Below, one piece after another: positions 11,750 to 22,597 of a stretch of DNA of 64,000 nucleotides; within the stretch, counting starts at the first letter, position 1, and each line of letters opens with the position of its first letter. The stretch comes from Thalassia testudinum. Lineage: Eukaryota; Streptophyta; Magnoliopsida; Alismatales; Hydrocharitaceae. The stretch spans positions 70,992,501 through 71,056,500 of the forward strand of contig JAZHRO010000003.1 of NCBI GenBank assembly GCA_037157565.1, in the 5' to 3' direction. Under the pieces are notes generated by a model. It searched no databases. It was not told the DNA's origin and worked only from the letters and a program-made list of their open reading frames with translations. The position numbers and the translations under genes are program-made.

Positions 11750-12880
11750 CAAGAGTGACCTCGTCAACCAGATGGCCATCAAATGTAATGTATGGTTTTA
11801 ACCATTGACCATTGACGATAAGGGGAGTTGCTGAAGAGGAAGGGCTTTTAAACTCCACAGCACCATGTGGAAACACTTTAGTGATTTTGTAAGGCCAATC
11901 CCAACGGGATTTTAACTTCCCACGAAAAATCTTAAGTCTATAATTGAAAATCCAGACTTGTTGGTTGGGCTCAAAGGTCTTTCAAAGTATATACTTATCA
12001 TGCAAGACCTTAGTTCTTTCTTTATTATCTTGAGAGATGTCATATGCATCATTCCTCAACTCCTCAAGCTCACTTAATTCCAGAAGTCATGCCTTACCCG
12101 CCTTCTCTAAATCCACGTTAACACTTCAAATAGCCCAAAGTGCCTTATGTTCCAACTGAACAGGTAAATGGCATGCTTTCCCAAACACAATCCGAAAGGG
12201 AGAAGTACCCAAAGGGGTCCTATAGGCCATTCGATATGCCGACAAAGCATCATCGAGCTTTTGGGACTAGTTTTTCCTATCAGGTCTAATGGTCTTGTCC
12301 AAAATATTTTTTATCTCTTATTCGACACTTCAACCTGGCCACTCGTCTGAGGATGGTAAGGGTAGCGACCTTGTGAGTCACTCCCAGACTCCTGATTAGC
12401 CGATTGAAGTGGTGGTTTCGGAAATGAGGTCCCCCATCACTTATAATGGTCGTGGGGCAGCCGAAACGAGATATGATATTAGCCTTCACAAAATTCAAAA
12501 CCACAGAGTGGTCATTTGTGCACGTAGGAATGGCCTCTATCCATTTAGAGACAACCAACTACCACCAAGATATATTCATAACTATGGGACAATGGGAAGG
12601 GGCGCATGAAGTCAATTCCCCACACATCAAAAATTTCAACAGATTGAATAGGATGTTGAGGCATTTCATTCCTCTTCCCAATCGTTCCAGTCCATTAACA
12701 TCTCATACATGCCTTAACAAAATTATGAGAATCCTTAAATAAGGAAGGCCACCAAAAATCAGACTCAAGAACTTTAAAAGCAGTTTTCTTAGCACCAAAG
12801 TGTCCTACACAATGAAGTTCACGGCAAAAACTCAGCACACTTTGTTGTTCCTCTTCAAGTACACAATGTATCAATACTTG
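11750..12880 (-). pseudogene. E2 integrase, broken
   Basis: The zinc-binding part is readable at about 12690-12840 (GHFGAKKTAFKVLE ... KACMRC). The core at 12286-12558 includes [11 protein letters not shown] and IISDGGPHF with the second Asp kept. The region of the catalytic Glu is shifted and unclear (downstream of 12400). The C-terminal module lies in fragments down to about 11760. The core is in a different frame from RT and RNase H. Confidence 0.82.
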
Positions 12881-12883
12881 TTC

Positions 12884-13450
12884 TTATCCAATTCTAAATA
12901 ATTCTGGCTCTTCCCAATGAAAATATCTTGCTTGGGAAATGAATCTCTTTCCTTTCTGCTCATCCCAAGAGCTAGGAGTTTGTCCAGTGACCAAGTAATT
13001 TACGGTATCTGCATACCAAGGTAAAGTTGGTGTTACTGCCATCAAAGTTTCATCAGGAAATGTCTCGTGAATGTCACCAGAAAGAGAGTCATTAAGTGGA
13101 AGGCGAGACAGATGGTCAACCACAACATTTTCTACTCCATTCTTTTCACGTATCTCCAAGTCAAATTCTTGAAGGTGTAGGATACACCTAATCAGACATG
13201 GCTTAGAATCTTTCTTAGCAATGAGATGTTTCACTGCCGCATGATTAGTAAAAATAACCACCTTAGACCCAAGCAGATAAGACCTAAACTTCTCCAGAGC
13301 AAAAACTACAGCAAGTAATTCTTTTTCAGTGACGGTGTAGTTTTGCTGAGGTTTGATTAAAGCCTTGCTTGCATAATGCAGTAAATGAGGTCTTCCCTCA
13401 ACCCTTTGTCCAAGGATTGCTCCCATTACATAATCTGAAGCATCACACAT
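12884..13450 (-). pseudogene. E2 RNase H and linker to integrase
   Basis: An open piece of 188 codons. It starts at [15 protein letters not shown] and continues with [47 protein letters not shown] and [11 protein letters not shown], the end of RNase H in this group. It then runs into the integrase N-terminal linker ([11 protein letters not shown]). It is in the same frame as the RT pieces, so RT and RNase H of E2 were one frame with a few stops. Confidence 0.9.
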
Positions 13451-13501
13451 CAGCTCAAATGGGAGTGTCCAATCAGGAGCTTCGAGAATAGGTGCAGAGA
13501 T

Positions 13502-14430
13502 CTAGGCCTCCTTTAGAGTTTGAAAGGCCTTGGCATACTTTGAATCAAAATTGAAGGAAGATTCCTTCACCAACAAGTCACAAAGTGGCCTAGAAATTTT
13601 ACTAAAATTTTTAATAAAGCACCTAAAAAAGTCGCCATAACCCAGAAAGGATCTAATCTGTTTGACGTTCATGGGCAATGGGAGTCTGGAAATAGAATCA
13701 ATCTTGGCTTTATCTACTTCCAAACCGTGCTCGGATACAACATGCCCAAGTACAATTCCTTTCTGTACCATGAAATGACTTTTCTCCAAGCTCAGGACTA
13801 AACCAGTCTCCTTACATCACTTCAACACATTCTCCAGGTGCAGGAGACACTGGTCTAAAGATGAGCCATAAATGGAGAAGTCATCCATAAACACTTTAAC
13901 AAACTCGTCAATCATGTCCGAAAAAATAAACATCATGCACCACTGGATGGTTGCAGGGGCATTACATAATCCAAACGGCATACGCCTGATTGCAAAAGTA
14001 CCGTAAGGACTCATGAATGTTGCCTTCTCCTTGTCATCCGGAAAGACTGCCACCTGGTTGTACCCAAAATATCCATTGAGAAAGCAATAATACTTATTCC
14101 CTGCCAATTTCTCAAGAATTAGATCAATAAAAAGCAAGGGAAGGTGATCCTTTTGGGTAGTGGTGTTTAGCTTGCAGTAATCAATATAGACCCTTCATCC
14201 TGTTGAGGGTCTAGTGACAACTTGTTCACCTTGGTCATTGAATTCCACAGTAATGCCTACTTTCCTTGGCACCACATGAATAGGACTTACTCATTTACTA
14301 TCTGCATTAGGATATATGATCCCAGCGTCCAACTACTTCAGGATTTCCTTTTTCACCACCTCCCTCATATTAGGGTTCAGATGTCTCTGCATGTCCCTAA
14401 ATGGCTTGATGGAATCACCAGTATAATTGT
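13502..14430 (-). pseudogene. E2 reverse transcriptase, with motif A mutated
   Basis: Two open pieces (13817-14137 and 13502-13789) in one frame cover RT motifs. These include CFLNGYFGYNQ (normally FLDGYSGYN, so the motif A Asp is changed to Asn), [24 protein letters not shown] and IRSFLGYGDFF. The N-terminal part with VSPIHVVP and HLNPNM is readable at 14150-14430 between stops. Loss of the first catalytic Asp would disable the enzyme. Confidence 0.88.
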
Positions 14431-14758
14431 GGTGCATGTAGAGTGTAGAGTCTATACCCTTAATGTCAGCAATGCTCGAAGCAATAGCTTCCTTATGCCT
14501 AGACAAGCATTCAATTAGGGCTCCCTCCTATGCCTCAGATAGCACAGCCGAAATGATAACGGGGAGTGTATCATTGGCACCAAGGAAAACATACTTGAGA
14601 GTGTCAGGGAGGGGTTTCAACTCAAGGTCAAGGGCTTGTATGGTTGAGGGTTTCATAGTAGATGTCCCCATCTCTGGTAGCAGATCAACCTTAGGCAGAG
14701 ATGATGGGGGAAGAGACTCAGCAGAAACACCCAGCAATTCCTCAAGTTCTAGTATATC
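14431..14758 (-). pseudogene. E2 protease-RT linker, left piece
   Basis: The minus strand reads DILELEELLGVSAE ... LPEMGT ... LELKPLPDTLKYVFLG, the acidic linker that precedes RT in this group. It is cut at 14758 by the E3 insertion and continues in frame at 28316 with EECDGDI. Confidence 0.85.
14754..14758. repeat. Target-site duplication of E3, left copy (ATATC)
   Basis: ATATC lies directly before the left LTR and again directly after the right LTR at 28316-28320. A 5-bp duplication is the usual product of Ty3 integration. Confidence 0.95.
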
Positions 14759-14971
14759 TATTATCAACGATTTTGTGTGGATTTAAAGGCGTATTACGTT
14801 GTAGTAGAACCGACAAAACGTTTAAACAAATAAAGATTTTTTATTACTCGAACAACTAGAGTATCCGAGGTCGAACACAGGGAGCAATCTCAGTACTTTG
14901 TAAAACCTAAGAATACAACTGTTAAATGAAAATATAATTGATTCAAAGAGTTTTTAGAAAAAGTAGAATTA

Positions 14972-14997
14972 GACGTCTGATTTATGTATCAGCCGTC
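14972..14997. repeat. Paired GACGTCTGAT inverted repeat in E3 left LTR
   Basis: GACGTCTGAT is followed after 6 bases by ATCAGCCGTC, its inverted copy with one mismatch. The right LTR has it at 25877-25902, and the E4 LTR has an equivalent at 42706-42730. Confidence 0.75.
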
Positions 14998-16462
14998 TTA
15001 AATGTGATCTTTCTTTCTTTCTTCCTTCTTCTCCTTTCTTCTTCTGTATCTTTCCTTCTTCTGCTTTGCCTTTCTGATCTCTTTGAAATCTTCACTTGTC
15101 CTTCTTCTTCTTCTCTGCGAAGACTTCTAATCTTTTCTGCTTTCCTTCTCCTGCGAAGGCTTCTTTCTTCTCCTTCTATCTTCTTCTTTGGCTTGCTTTT
15201 CCTTCTTCTGCAGCGGTCGAGTCCTTCTCCTGCGATCAGCCTGCCTGCACAGGAGCAAAACCTAACCCTTCTCCCTCTACCCGCGCGTCTCTCTCTCTCA
15301 AGCAATTCACTCTGAGCTGCTCTCCCAGAGCCACAAGCATAATCGGGTCGGATCGTACTCGGGACCAGGCGCACCCGAAGGTGGTGTGATGCGTGAGGAG
15401 TGCGTAGGTCTAGGTAGGGTCGAATCCGCCAAGTCCGCGTGGTCAGGCCGCGGACGAGGCGGGTGGGGTCAGTGAGGGACCTCACCCCTGTGCTTACTGT
15501 GGCGATAATAGTATATCACAAAAGCAATTTATAGTGTACCTGAAGTTTTTAATCCCACGATGTGGGACTAAAGGTTTCGTCCTTCCATCACGCGCGCCCG
15601 CAGAATCTCGTGTGCAATTGCCCACGCTGAAGGCCCTGCTGGTGCTCCTCGCTGAACTCAGTCACCTCGCGACACTTGTGAGAGCCTGCTGCACCTGCCA
15701 CCTGGGAAGCTTGACGCCTGCTGCTGCTCCAAGCTTCCTGCTGCTTCGGCTGTTAATGGCGGCCGGGGCATTCACCTGAGATTCCACAGAACAACCTATT
15801 GGCCCAATCAGAATAGCTGGAAACCTTCGCCGTAGCACGGCGAAGGCGGTGGGTGATGCTGCAGGTTGTCGGTCGGCTTAGGCGTGCGCGCCTAGGTCAA
15901 CCTGTGGCCGGAGATGGTGGGTTGTTCGGGGGGTGGTTATGGAGGTCAGGAGTGGTAGTTGTGGGGTGGAGCGAGTTCCTGGTGGTGAGGCGGAGCTCAC
16001 GAGGTGGTTGGCGAGCCGTGTGGAGTGGCGGAGTGGTGTGGGCGGCTCGCCGGAGTGCGGTCGAAGGCGAGGAAGATGAAGGCGGTTAGGTACTGTCGAG
16101 GGGTAATCAAGTAAAATAGTTGGGGGAAAGGAGAGAGCAGAGGATGGAGAATGTATCTGTGATTGTCTGGAAGGAAGGAAGACGGCGGAGAGGATGGCTC
16201 GTAACTGCCGTCGTCGGGGAAGAAAGACCCTGAGGGAGGAAGCGGCGACGAAGATGAGGTCAGAAGCGCATGCGCGGGGTACGGCGCGACGCGGGAGGAA
16301 GCGGCGGAGAGGACTCTGCTGCTGGTATGGCAGCAGAGCGACGAGGAGGGGAGGAGGTCGCCGGAGCTTGTGAGTCGTTTGGCCGGAGATGGGAGAGGGA
16401 GGAATTTGGAAGGGATCTCCGTCAAAATCAAGCTTAGCCTCTTCGGCCGGAGTTGTGGGTTC

Positions 16463-16470
16463 TTATATAG
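16463..16470 (-). promoter_or_regulatory. TATA box in E3 left LTR
   Basis: The minus strand reads CTATATAAG, about 940 bp from the LTR start. In the 5' LTR copy the same box (27371-27377) would drive the element RNA. Confidence 0.7.
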
Positions 16471-16554
16471 GCGCTGGACTGGGTGTGCAGGGCGTGAAGG
16501 GCACGTAATTGCCTGAGGTTGGTCGCCGGAGATGGAAAGGAGTTAGGATACCTA

Positions 16555-16582
16555 AATCTCTCGTGCGTTCGCACGAGAGATT
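16555..16582. promoter_or_regulatory. Perfect 28-nt palindrome upstream of the LTR TATA box
   Basis: Arms AATCTCTCGTGC and GCACGAGAGATT pair over 12 bp around a 4-base loop. It lies about 90 bp upstream of the TATA box in transcription sense. Copies are at 27463-27490 and 41031-41058. Confidence 0.85.
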
Positions 16583-17390
16583 GGGTTCACTCCAGCGACT
16601 GTAATTGGCTTTATAAGGAAGGGAATTCCTCAGAGAATCCTCCTTCCATTTCTGGGAGGGAATCTCTGAGGGATTAGAAAGCAATCCCTCTCCGAACCTC
16701 GCCGGAGCTCGGTTCTGCCCTAGCAATGGCGGCAGGACCGGCTTGCAAAGGAGGCAAAGAACCTAGGGGGTTCTCTGCAACGGTATTCAAAAGATAGGGA
16801 CCAATTTGTGATTTGGGTGTACTAAATTGCAAAGTAGTTCAAGATGACCTCTCCTTAGGTCCAAATTTTGGTATAAACCTAATTTGGACCTAAGGAATCC
16901 AATGGCGAAGTTGGATTTCAGGTTTGACCTCGTTTGACTGGACATTTTGCGTAAAAACCTAAATTAGGTTAATTGAAGAGCTAGGACCCTAATCTAGGTC
17001 AAACTAGGTTCCAAAGGCCAAATTAAGTGTTCTAAACCCTAGAGTTTGTTTTTCCATGATTTGTAGAGGGTTTACTTGCTTTTTGTTCTGACCGGAACCT
17101 TGTTAATTTAAGCAGGTCTGTTTTAGGGTTACCAAGTGTCATTTAGTTCTTAGATTGCACATGAACCCATTTCTAATTGACTCAACCCACTTTTTCTCTT
17201 ATTTAGACCAGTTGACCTATGTTTTGCCTCTGAGAAATCCCGTTTATGTACTGCAATGGTAAAATTTCAATTTTAACCTTTATTTCATGTTTTCTTCTCA
17301 AAGCACTTGTTCCTTCAGTTAGGCCTTCTTCTAGGTTATGTAGGAGCTTTTATCTTCTTTATTGGGTCAAAATGAGCTAGTTATGGCTCA

Positions 17391-17407
17391 TGATGAGGCT
17401 CTCATCA
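17391..17407. promoter_or_regulatory. 17-nt palindrome at the E3 LTR terminus
   Basis: TGATGAG and CTCATCA form 7-bp arms around 3 bases, forming the first 17 nt of U3 in element sense. The same is found at 28299-28315, and in related form at 40208-40224, 51301-51317 and 54562-54578. Confidence 0.85.
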
Positions 17408-17445
17408 TACCCCCATGCCTAGCTTTTGCTAGTCCCTTAGCAAAA
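17408..17445 (-). promoter_or_regulatory. E3 terminal polypurine tract with upstream hairpin
   Basis: On the minus strand arms TTTTGCTA and TAGCAAAA pair around AGGGAC (17424-17445). The PPT GGCATGGGGGTA follows and touches the LTR. The PPT primes plus-strand synthesis. Confidence 0.85.
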
Positions 17446-17850
17446 TTTCAAAGTTTCAAATTCCATTCTAGACCCTGAATGTCTGTCAACAATGCTAAGT
17501 GCTTCTCCTTTTCTTTTGTGATTAGGTGGGAATGCCGACAATAGGCCTAGAGGTACTCAAGTACCAACCAAAATCCGGACCTGTTCCGCTTTAGCCTCAG
17601 TCTTCTGCAAAGGTTTCTATGGCCCACAGAAACTAACCTAAGGTTTGTTGGACTCCGCGGTTAAAGCACCCGTGCTTGAGACATTTTTAGCCTAAGTTCA
17701 GTTTGCAGTGCGTTTTTTGTAAGAGAGAGATAGAAGATTTATTTGTTTGGAGAGCTTTTCTCTCTCTTTTCTTTTTATTTCTAGCTTCGGATTAGCTTCT
17801 CAACACGGTCTGTATCGGATTCCTCGTCCCCATCATCAATCCTCAAAGGT
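17446..17850 (-). other. E3 non-coding stretch between PPT and cassette
   Basis: No ORF of note. Its counterpart in E4 is 39790-40180, with clear similarity (GAGAGATAGAAGATTTATTTG and neighbouring text). Confidence 0.7.
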
Positions 17851-18150
17851 CCCTGGCTTTCGAGATTTTGAGATAATCCCGCCCATGGCAACCCCCAGAA
17901 CCCTGGCTTTCGAGATTTTGAGATAATCCCGCCCATGGCATTCCGTGGCCGAATTCAGACCTTGGCGATCGACATTTCGTGATAATGCCGCCCATGGTAT
18001 CGGAACCAGCAGAGTGCTTACATGCCCCCGGTAGGATATTTAAATATCCCAAGAGACAAGCACCGAGGAGACGATATGTTGTTACGCATCTTCGAGGGGA
18101 ATTTCCCGCCTCTCCGCACTGGGAACTCGTCCAAATCAATTTGTGTTGAT
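17851..18150 (-). repeat. E3 post-pol cassette with tripled unit
   Basis: Two identical 40-bp units (17851-17890 and 17901-17940) and a diverged third (17961-17997) all end in CCGCCCATGG. A perfect palindrome GGATATTTAAATATCC lies at 18034-18049. A 126-codon open frame on the minus strand runs through it but looks like a by-product of the repeats. The cassette is shared with E2 and E4. Confidence 0.8.
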
Positions 18151-18700
18151 TGACCGCTCCTAATCTAGGTGACTTTTTCAGAACATTAAACGCTTTTCGC
18201 GTGATTTGGATGTTTATGCGCACTGAACCAGACTGTGTGTGAATTTGGGTGCTTAGGTTACCGAATCCCGCAAACCGGAGGTCAATTTACGAGGTCGAAT
18301 ACTTCCTAAGCCTTAGACCTAATACTCAAGCTTCACATTTTCCTCAACCTCTTGAGGATTATCCAGATTTTAATGGATACATGAATTTTTAAGCTAAAGG
18401 TACTAGCCCAAAATGCCTAAGACCAGCGTTCCTGCTAATCTCATGTTATATCTCCGTAGCACTTTTCTTTTCTTTTTCTTGATTCGGTCTAGAACTTCAG
18501 TTAACCCCTTAATCTTTTACTAATGACTATTTCTTTTCATTTTGTGCTCCTTTTTGTCATTTTTTCTTCTTTTCCTCCTCTCATTTGTATGACCCTGAAT
18601 TGTTCCTCCCCTCTATCAAGTCTCTTCTTTTTTTTTTTCATTTTTTTTTTTTATGTGAAACCCTTTCTTGATATGAATTTTCTGACATTTTGCACTTTCA
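18151..18700 (-). other. E3 post-pol non-coding stretch
   Basis: Pyrimidine-rich on the plus strand (18460-18670), with no env-like ORF visible. Athila-group elements may carry an envelope-like ORF here; this one does not show a recognisable one. Confidence 0.6.
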
Positions 18701-18739
18701 TACCCCCCATGCCTAAGATTTGCAATGTCCCCATTGTAA
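18701..18739 (-). promoter_or_regulatory. Internal polypurine motif of E3 with hairpin
   Basis: On the minus strand CAATG-GGGA-CATTG forms a hairpin, then a short spacer and GGCATGGGGGGTATGA follow. The last part nearly repeats the terminal PPT and even the first LTR bases (TGA). It lies 1.29 kb from the terminal PPT. Confidence 0.8.
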
Positions 18740-18947
18740 ATTAGGTGGGTTCGAATTCAGCTTAGTTCATGTATTAGGACAGGTGTGTGGTGAGTGAATG
18801 GGTCGAAGCAACTTGTTGCGAACGATTTCTAATCTCGGGTAGGTATAGCTGAGGTGAAGTCGGCTGTTCTAATGAATGAACCTTAAAGTGCAATATGAGT
18901 TCCGCATAGAGAAGTCAGAAACGGTTTCGGGTTTTTCAAAGAATGAC

Positions 18948-18990
18948 GGGTTGCCTCCCGTTAAGTGCTGAGTTTTACGCCATCGGCTGG
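18948..18990 (-). other. Conserved post-pol motif (GGGAGGC box) of E3
   Basis: The minus strand has GGCGTAAAACTCAGCACTT followed by AACGGGAGGCAACCCG, starting 12 bp after the integrase stop. The equivalent is at 886-926 in E1 and 38618-38663 in E4. Confidence 0.65.
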
Positions 18991-19001
18991 GCGCAATGAG
19001 C

Positions 19002-21113
19002 TCAAGAGGAATGGAGGGTAAAAGATGACTCAGTCAAATCTATATCGGTCATGTCAATGAACGGCTTGAGTCTCTGCCCGTTCACGACAAAGGGTTCAGA
19101 ATCGTGGCTGGATGGGCTGATTTCAATAGCTCCATTTCTGAAGATTTGGTGGACTAGGTAGGGTCCGACCCACTTGGATCTTAGCTTTCCTGGGAATAAT
19201 TTTAGTCTGGCATCAAAGAGTAAAACTTTTTGACCAGGATGAAAGACCTTTCTAGAAATGTGTTTGTCGTGAAAAGCTTTAACCCATTCTTTGTAAATTC
19301 GCGAGTTCTCATACGTGTCGTGCCGTAATTCATCAATCTCGCTCATTTGAAATCTTCTGTGGGTTCCAGCCTTAGAAAGGTCGAGATTACAGGTCCGTAC
19401 TGCCCAATAGGCTTTATGCTCCAATTCGACGAGGAGGTGACATGCCTTCCCGTACACTAGTCTGAAGGGAGACATTCCTAATTGGGTCTTGTGGGCGGTC
19501 CTATAGGCCCACAATGCTTCCGGAAGCCGAGAAGGCCAATCTTTTCTATCAGGTCGAACAGTAACCTGAAGGATCTTCTTGATATCTCGGTTAGATAGCT
19601 CAGCTAGACCATTAGTTTGGAGGTGGTAAGGAGTAGAGATTCGGTGTGACACCCCGTATTTGGTCATCAGTGACCTGAACTGAGCGTTCGTAAAATGGGT
19701 CCCTCCGTCGGAAATTATAGCACGCGGAATCCCGAACCTTGAGAAAATGTTTTGATGGAGGAATTTTATAACGACTTTATGATTGTTGGTTCGGGTCGGA
19801 ATGGCTTCTATCCACTTGGACACATAGTCAACTGCGAGTAAGATGTATTCGAAGCCATCCGAGTTCGGAAAGGGTCCCATGAAATCAATCCCCCAAATAT
19901 CAAAAATTTCGCATACCAAGATCGGCTGTAGAGGCATCATGTCTCTATGGCTCATGTTGCCCAGAGTCTGGCAATGGGAACATACCTTACAGTGATCGTA
20001 TGCATCCTTGAAAATTATGGGCCAGTAGAAGCCACACTGGAGGACTTTCGATGCGGTTTTATGTCCAGAAAAATGTCCACCGCATGCCTGGTCATGGCAG
20101 AATGAGAGTATGTCTTTGATTTCCACTTTCGTGATGCACCGTCGGATTATCTGATCAACACCAATGCGAAAAAGATACGGGCCTTCCCATAGGTAATACT
20201 TGGCATCGGAACGCAATTTGTCCTTTTTGGCCTTCGACCAATCGGGCAGAATCTGATGTGATGCCAGGTAATTAACTATATCGGCGAACCATGGAAGACT
20301 TGTACTAATAGTCAGGAGGTGCTCATCAGGGAAATGTTCTATAATAGGTCTGGAAGGATCAATAATTTCAGAAGGAAGGCGGGACAAGTGATCAGCTACC
20401 ACATTGTGCTTTCCAACCTTGTCGCGAATCTCGAGGTTAAATTCTTGCAACAGCAAGATCCAGCGGATTAGTCGAGGTTTCGCGTCCTTCTTGGCAAGGA
20501 GATGCCTTACAGCTGTGTGATCCGAGTATATGATAATACGGGAACCCAGAAGGTATGATCTGAATTTTTCCAGGGCAAATACTACGGCCAGCAGCTCTTT
20601 CTCAGTAATCGTATAGTTACGCTGAGCCTCATCTAGTGTTTTGCTGGCGTAGTAAATGACCATAGGTATCCCGTCAATTTTCTGCCCCAAAATCGCTCCT
20701 ACCGCAAAGTCAGATGCATCGCACATGATCTCAAAGGGTTGAGACCAATCAGGGGACTGTAGGATTGCGGCTTGGGTGACTCGATCACGTAGGATTTCAA
20801 ATGCCTGAGTGCATTCCTTGGAAATTTTGTAAGACACATCCTTGGAGAGAAGATTGGTCAGGGGGCATGCGATCTTGGAGAAATCAGGGATGAATCGTCG
20901 GTAGAAACCGACGTGCCCCAAAAAAGATCGGATGTCCTTAATCGAGCTAGGCATAGGGAGCTTGGAAATCAGGTTAACCTTAGCTCGATCCACTTGGATG
21001 CCTTTCTCTGAGATTAAATGTCCCAGGACAATTCCTTCAGGCACCATGAAATGGCTCTTTTCCCAGGAAAGAACCAAATTCACCTCAATGCACCACCTGA
21101 GTATATGGACCAA
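19002..21113 (-). CDS. E3 RT C-terminal part, RNase H and integrase
   Basis: An open frame of 703 codons. It starts inside RT ([34 protein letters not shown]), then RNase H ([50 protein letters not shown]), then integrase. The integrase has an HHCC zinc finger ([10 protein letters not shown] ... CKVCSHC). All three catalytic residues are in place: Asp in WGIDFMGPF, Asp in IISDGGTHF, Glu in AELSNRD. It ends with the C-terminal GPY module ([13 protein letters not shown]). The first Met is not a true start; this is the back half of a polyprotein, separated from the front half by a one-base deletion near 21150. Confidence 0.93.
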   Translation of the reverse strand: MVHILRWCIEVNLVLSWEKSHFMVPEGIVLGHLISEKGIQVDRAKVNLISKLPMPSSIKDIRSFLGHVGFYRRFIPDFSKIACPLTNLLSKDVSYKISKECTQAFEILRDRVTQAAILQSPDWSQPFEIMCDASDFAVGAILGQKIDGIPMVIYYASKTLDEAQRNYTITEKELLAVVFALEKFRSYLLGSRIIIYSDHTAVRHLLAKKDAKPRLIRWILLLQEFNLEIRDKVGKHNVVADHLSRLPSEIIDPSRPIIEHFPDEHLLTISTSLPWFADIVNYLASHQILPDWSKAKKDKLRSDAKYYLWEGPYLFRIGVDQIIRRCITKVEIKDILSFCHDQACGGHFSGHKTASKVLQCGFYWPIIFKDAYDHCKVCSHCQTLGNMSHRDMMPLQPILVCEIFDIWGIDFMGPFPNSDGFEYILLAVDYVSKWIEAIPTRTNNHKVVIKFLHQNIFSRFGIPRAIISDGGTHFTNAQFRSLMTKYGVSHRISTPYHLQTNGLAELSNRDIKKILQVTVRPDRKDWPSRLPEALWAYRTAHKTQLGMSPFRLVYGKACHLLVELEHKAYWAVRTCNLDLSKAGTHRRFQMSEIDELRHDTYENSRIYKEWVKAFHDKHISRKVFHPGQKVLLFDARLKLFPGKLRSKWVGPYLVHQIFRNGAIEISPSSHDSEPFVVNGQRLKPFIDMTDIDLTESSFTLHSS

Positions 21114-22546
21114 GTGTTGGAGGCAATCGTCAAATGATTGTCCAAAAACTGAAAGTCATCCATGAAGACTTCCAGATAATCACCTACCATATCTGAGAAT
21201 ATGGCAAGCATGCACCGCTGAAAAGTTGCAGGTGCATTGCAGAGACCGAACGGCATCCTTCGGAACGCGTACGTCCCGAAGGGGCAGGTGAATGTGGTTT
21301 TTTCTTGGTCCTCTGGATGGATTGCCACCTGATTGTAACCGGAGTACCCGTCAAGAAAGCAGAAGAATTTATTTCCCGCTAATTTCTCGAGGATCTGATC
21401 AATAAATGGTAGTGGGAAATGATCCTTCTTTGTGGAGGAATTTAGTCTTCTGTAATCAATGCAAACTCTCCACGAATTAGCTATTCGGGTAGGAATGACT
21501 TCCCCGGTTTCAGTCGTGATGATGGTAAGTCCTGCCTTCTTAGGCACCACTTGTGTTGGACTCACCCAACGACTGTAGGAGATCGGGTAGATGATCCCTG
21601 CATCTAACCACTTAATGATTTCCTTTTTCACGACCTCCTGTAGGTTAGGGTTTAGGCGTCTTTGCATTTCTCTTGAAGGTCGTGAGCCTTCTTCCGTGTA
21701 GATTCGATGTGTGCAGTATGAAGGGCTTATACCAGTCAAATCATCTAGAGTCCATCCAATGGCTCTACGATGTTGTTGGAGAGCAGAAATCAAACGGAGT
21801 TCCTGGTCAGGTGTGAGTCGAGAATTGATAATCACAGGAAACCACTGATTTGAATCCAAAAAGATGTATTTTAGATGTTCAGGAAGGGGCTTGAGTTCCA
21901 TGACAGGATTGTCAGCAGCAGTGCGTGGTTCGGGGTTTGTATCGGGAGCAATGGTAGGAGTCATAGGTGTGTCTAGATCATGTCCGCACTCCTCTGTTAG
22001 CAGTTTTTGATTCTCTAGTGGTTGATCAGGAATAATCCGGTTGTCCTCTACATGCAGTTCATCAACCACGGTTTCGACATCACAAATTTCCTCTATCACC
22101 CCGCAATTAATCCCTTGATGGGCCTTGAAAATGTCAATCTTCAGATTTTGATTCCCAAATTTTAATTCTATCTGGCCCTCTTCGCAGTTTATATTGGCCC
22201 TAGCAGTGGCCAAAAAGGGTCTCCCTAATATGATTGGTGTGTCCCTTGGGTTCTTAGGTGCATCCATGTCCAGTACTATGAAGTCCACTGGGAAATAAAA
22301 ATCTCGTACCCTCACAATGACATCCTCGAGTATTCCTTTGGGTGACTTGATGGATCGATCTGCTAACTGCAATGTCACCTCAGTGGTTTTAAGTTCAGAT
22401 TCTTCAAGGTGGTCAAGGAGGGAAGTAGGTATCAAATTTATGGAGGCACCTAGGTCTAGTAGGGCTCTATCAAGTTGGGTTTCACCAATTTTACAAGAAA
22501 TCAAGGGAGTTCCTGGGTCTTTAGACTTAGGTGGGAGTTTGCTCAA
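21080..22546 (-). CDS. E3 protease and RT front part, ends at a frameshift
   Basis: This 488-codon frame begins inside the protease region. The active site [10 protein letters not shown] is intact, followed by [16 protein letters not shown]. Then come an acidic linker, [15 protein letters not shown], and RT with [47 protein letters not shown] and VFMDD. One T is missing after the FMDD codons compared with E4 (position 36197 onward), so the frame runs out 30 codons later. The frame is continuous with gag except for an in-frame stop at 22595-22597. Confidence 0.93.
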   Translation of the reverse strand: MSKLPPKSKDPGTPLISCKIGETQLDRALLDLGASINLIPTSLLDHLEESELKTTEVTLQLADRSIKSPKGILEDVIVRVRDFYFPVDFIVLDMDAPKNPRDTPIILGRPFLATARANINCEEGQIELKFGNQNLKIDIFKAHQGINCGVIEEICDVETVVDELHVEDNRIIPDQPLENQKLLTEECGHDLDTPMTPTIAPDTNPEPRTAADNPVMELKPLPEHLKYIFLDSNQWFPVIINSRLTPDQELRLISALQQHRRAIGWTLDDLTGISPSYCTHRIYTEEGSRPSREMQRRLNPNLQEVVKKEIIKWLDAGIIYPISYSRWVSPTQVVPKKAGLTIITTETGEVIPTRIANSWRVCIDYRRLNSSTKKDHFPLPFIDQILEKLAGNKFFCFLDGYSGYNQVAIHPEDQEKTTFTCPFGTYAFRRMPFGLCNAPATFQRCMLAIFSDMVGDYLEVFMDDFQFLDNHLTIASNTWSIYSGGALR

Positions 22547-22597
22547 GATGACAGAGCTGGCTTGCTCTGATAGTACGATTGGGTTCCCATCCTTGGT

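Larger units (their letters stand above)
14759..17407 (-). repeat. E3 3' LTR (left copy)
   Basis: It is 2649 bp and ends ..GATGAGGCTCTCATCA on the plus strand. The first bases are TATTATCAACG against TGTTATCAACG in the right copy, so the terminal G is mutated. It contains a pyrimidine-rich tract (15005-15200), a TATA box, the 28-nt palindrome and a second hairpin near 16627-16672. Open frames inside it are not credible genes. Confidence 0.95.

Noticed and set aside
14982..15485. 167-codon Arg-rich frame, repeated at 25887-26390
   Set aside because: It is duplicated only because it is in the two E3 LTRs; low-complexity content and no motif.
17843..18223. 126-codon frame as an envelope-like protein
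   Set aside because: No signal peptide or membrane segment, and it is built from the tripled non-coding unit.
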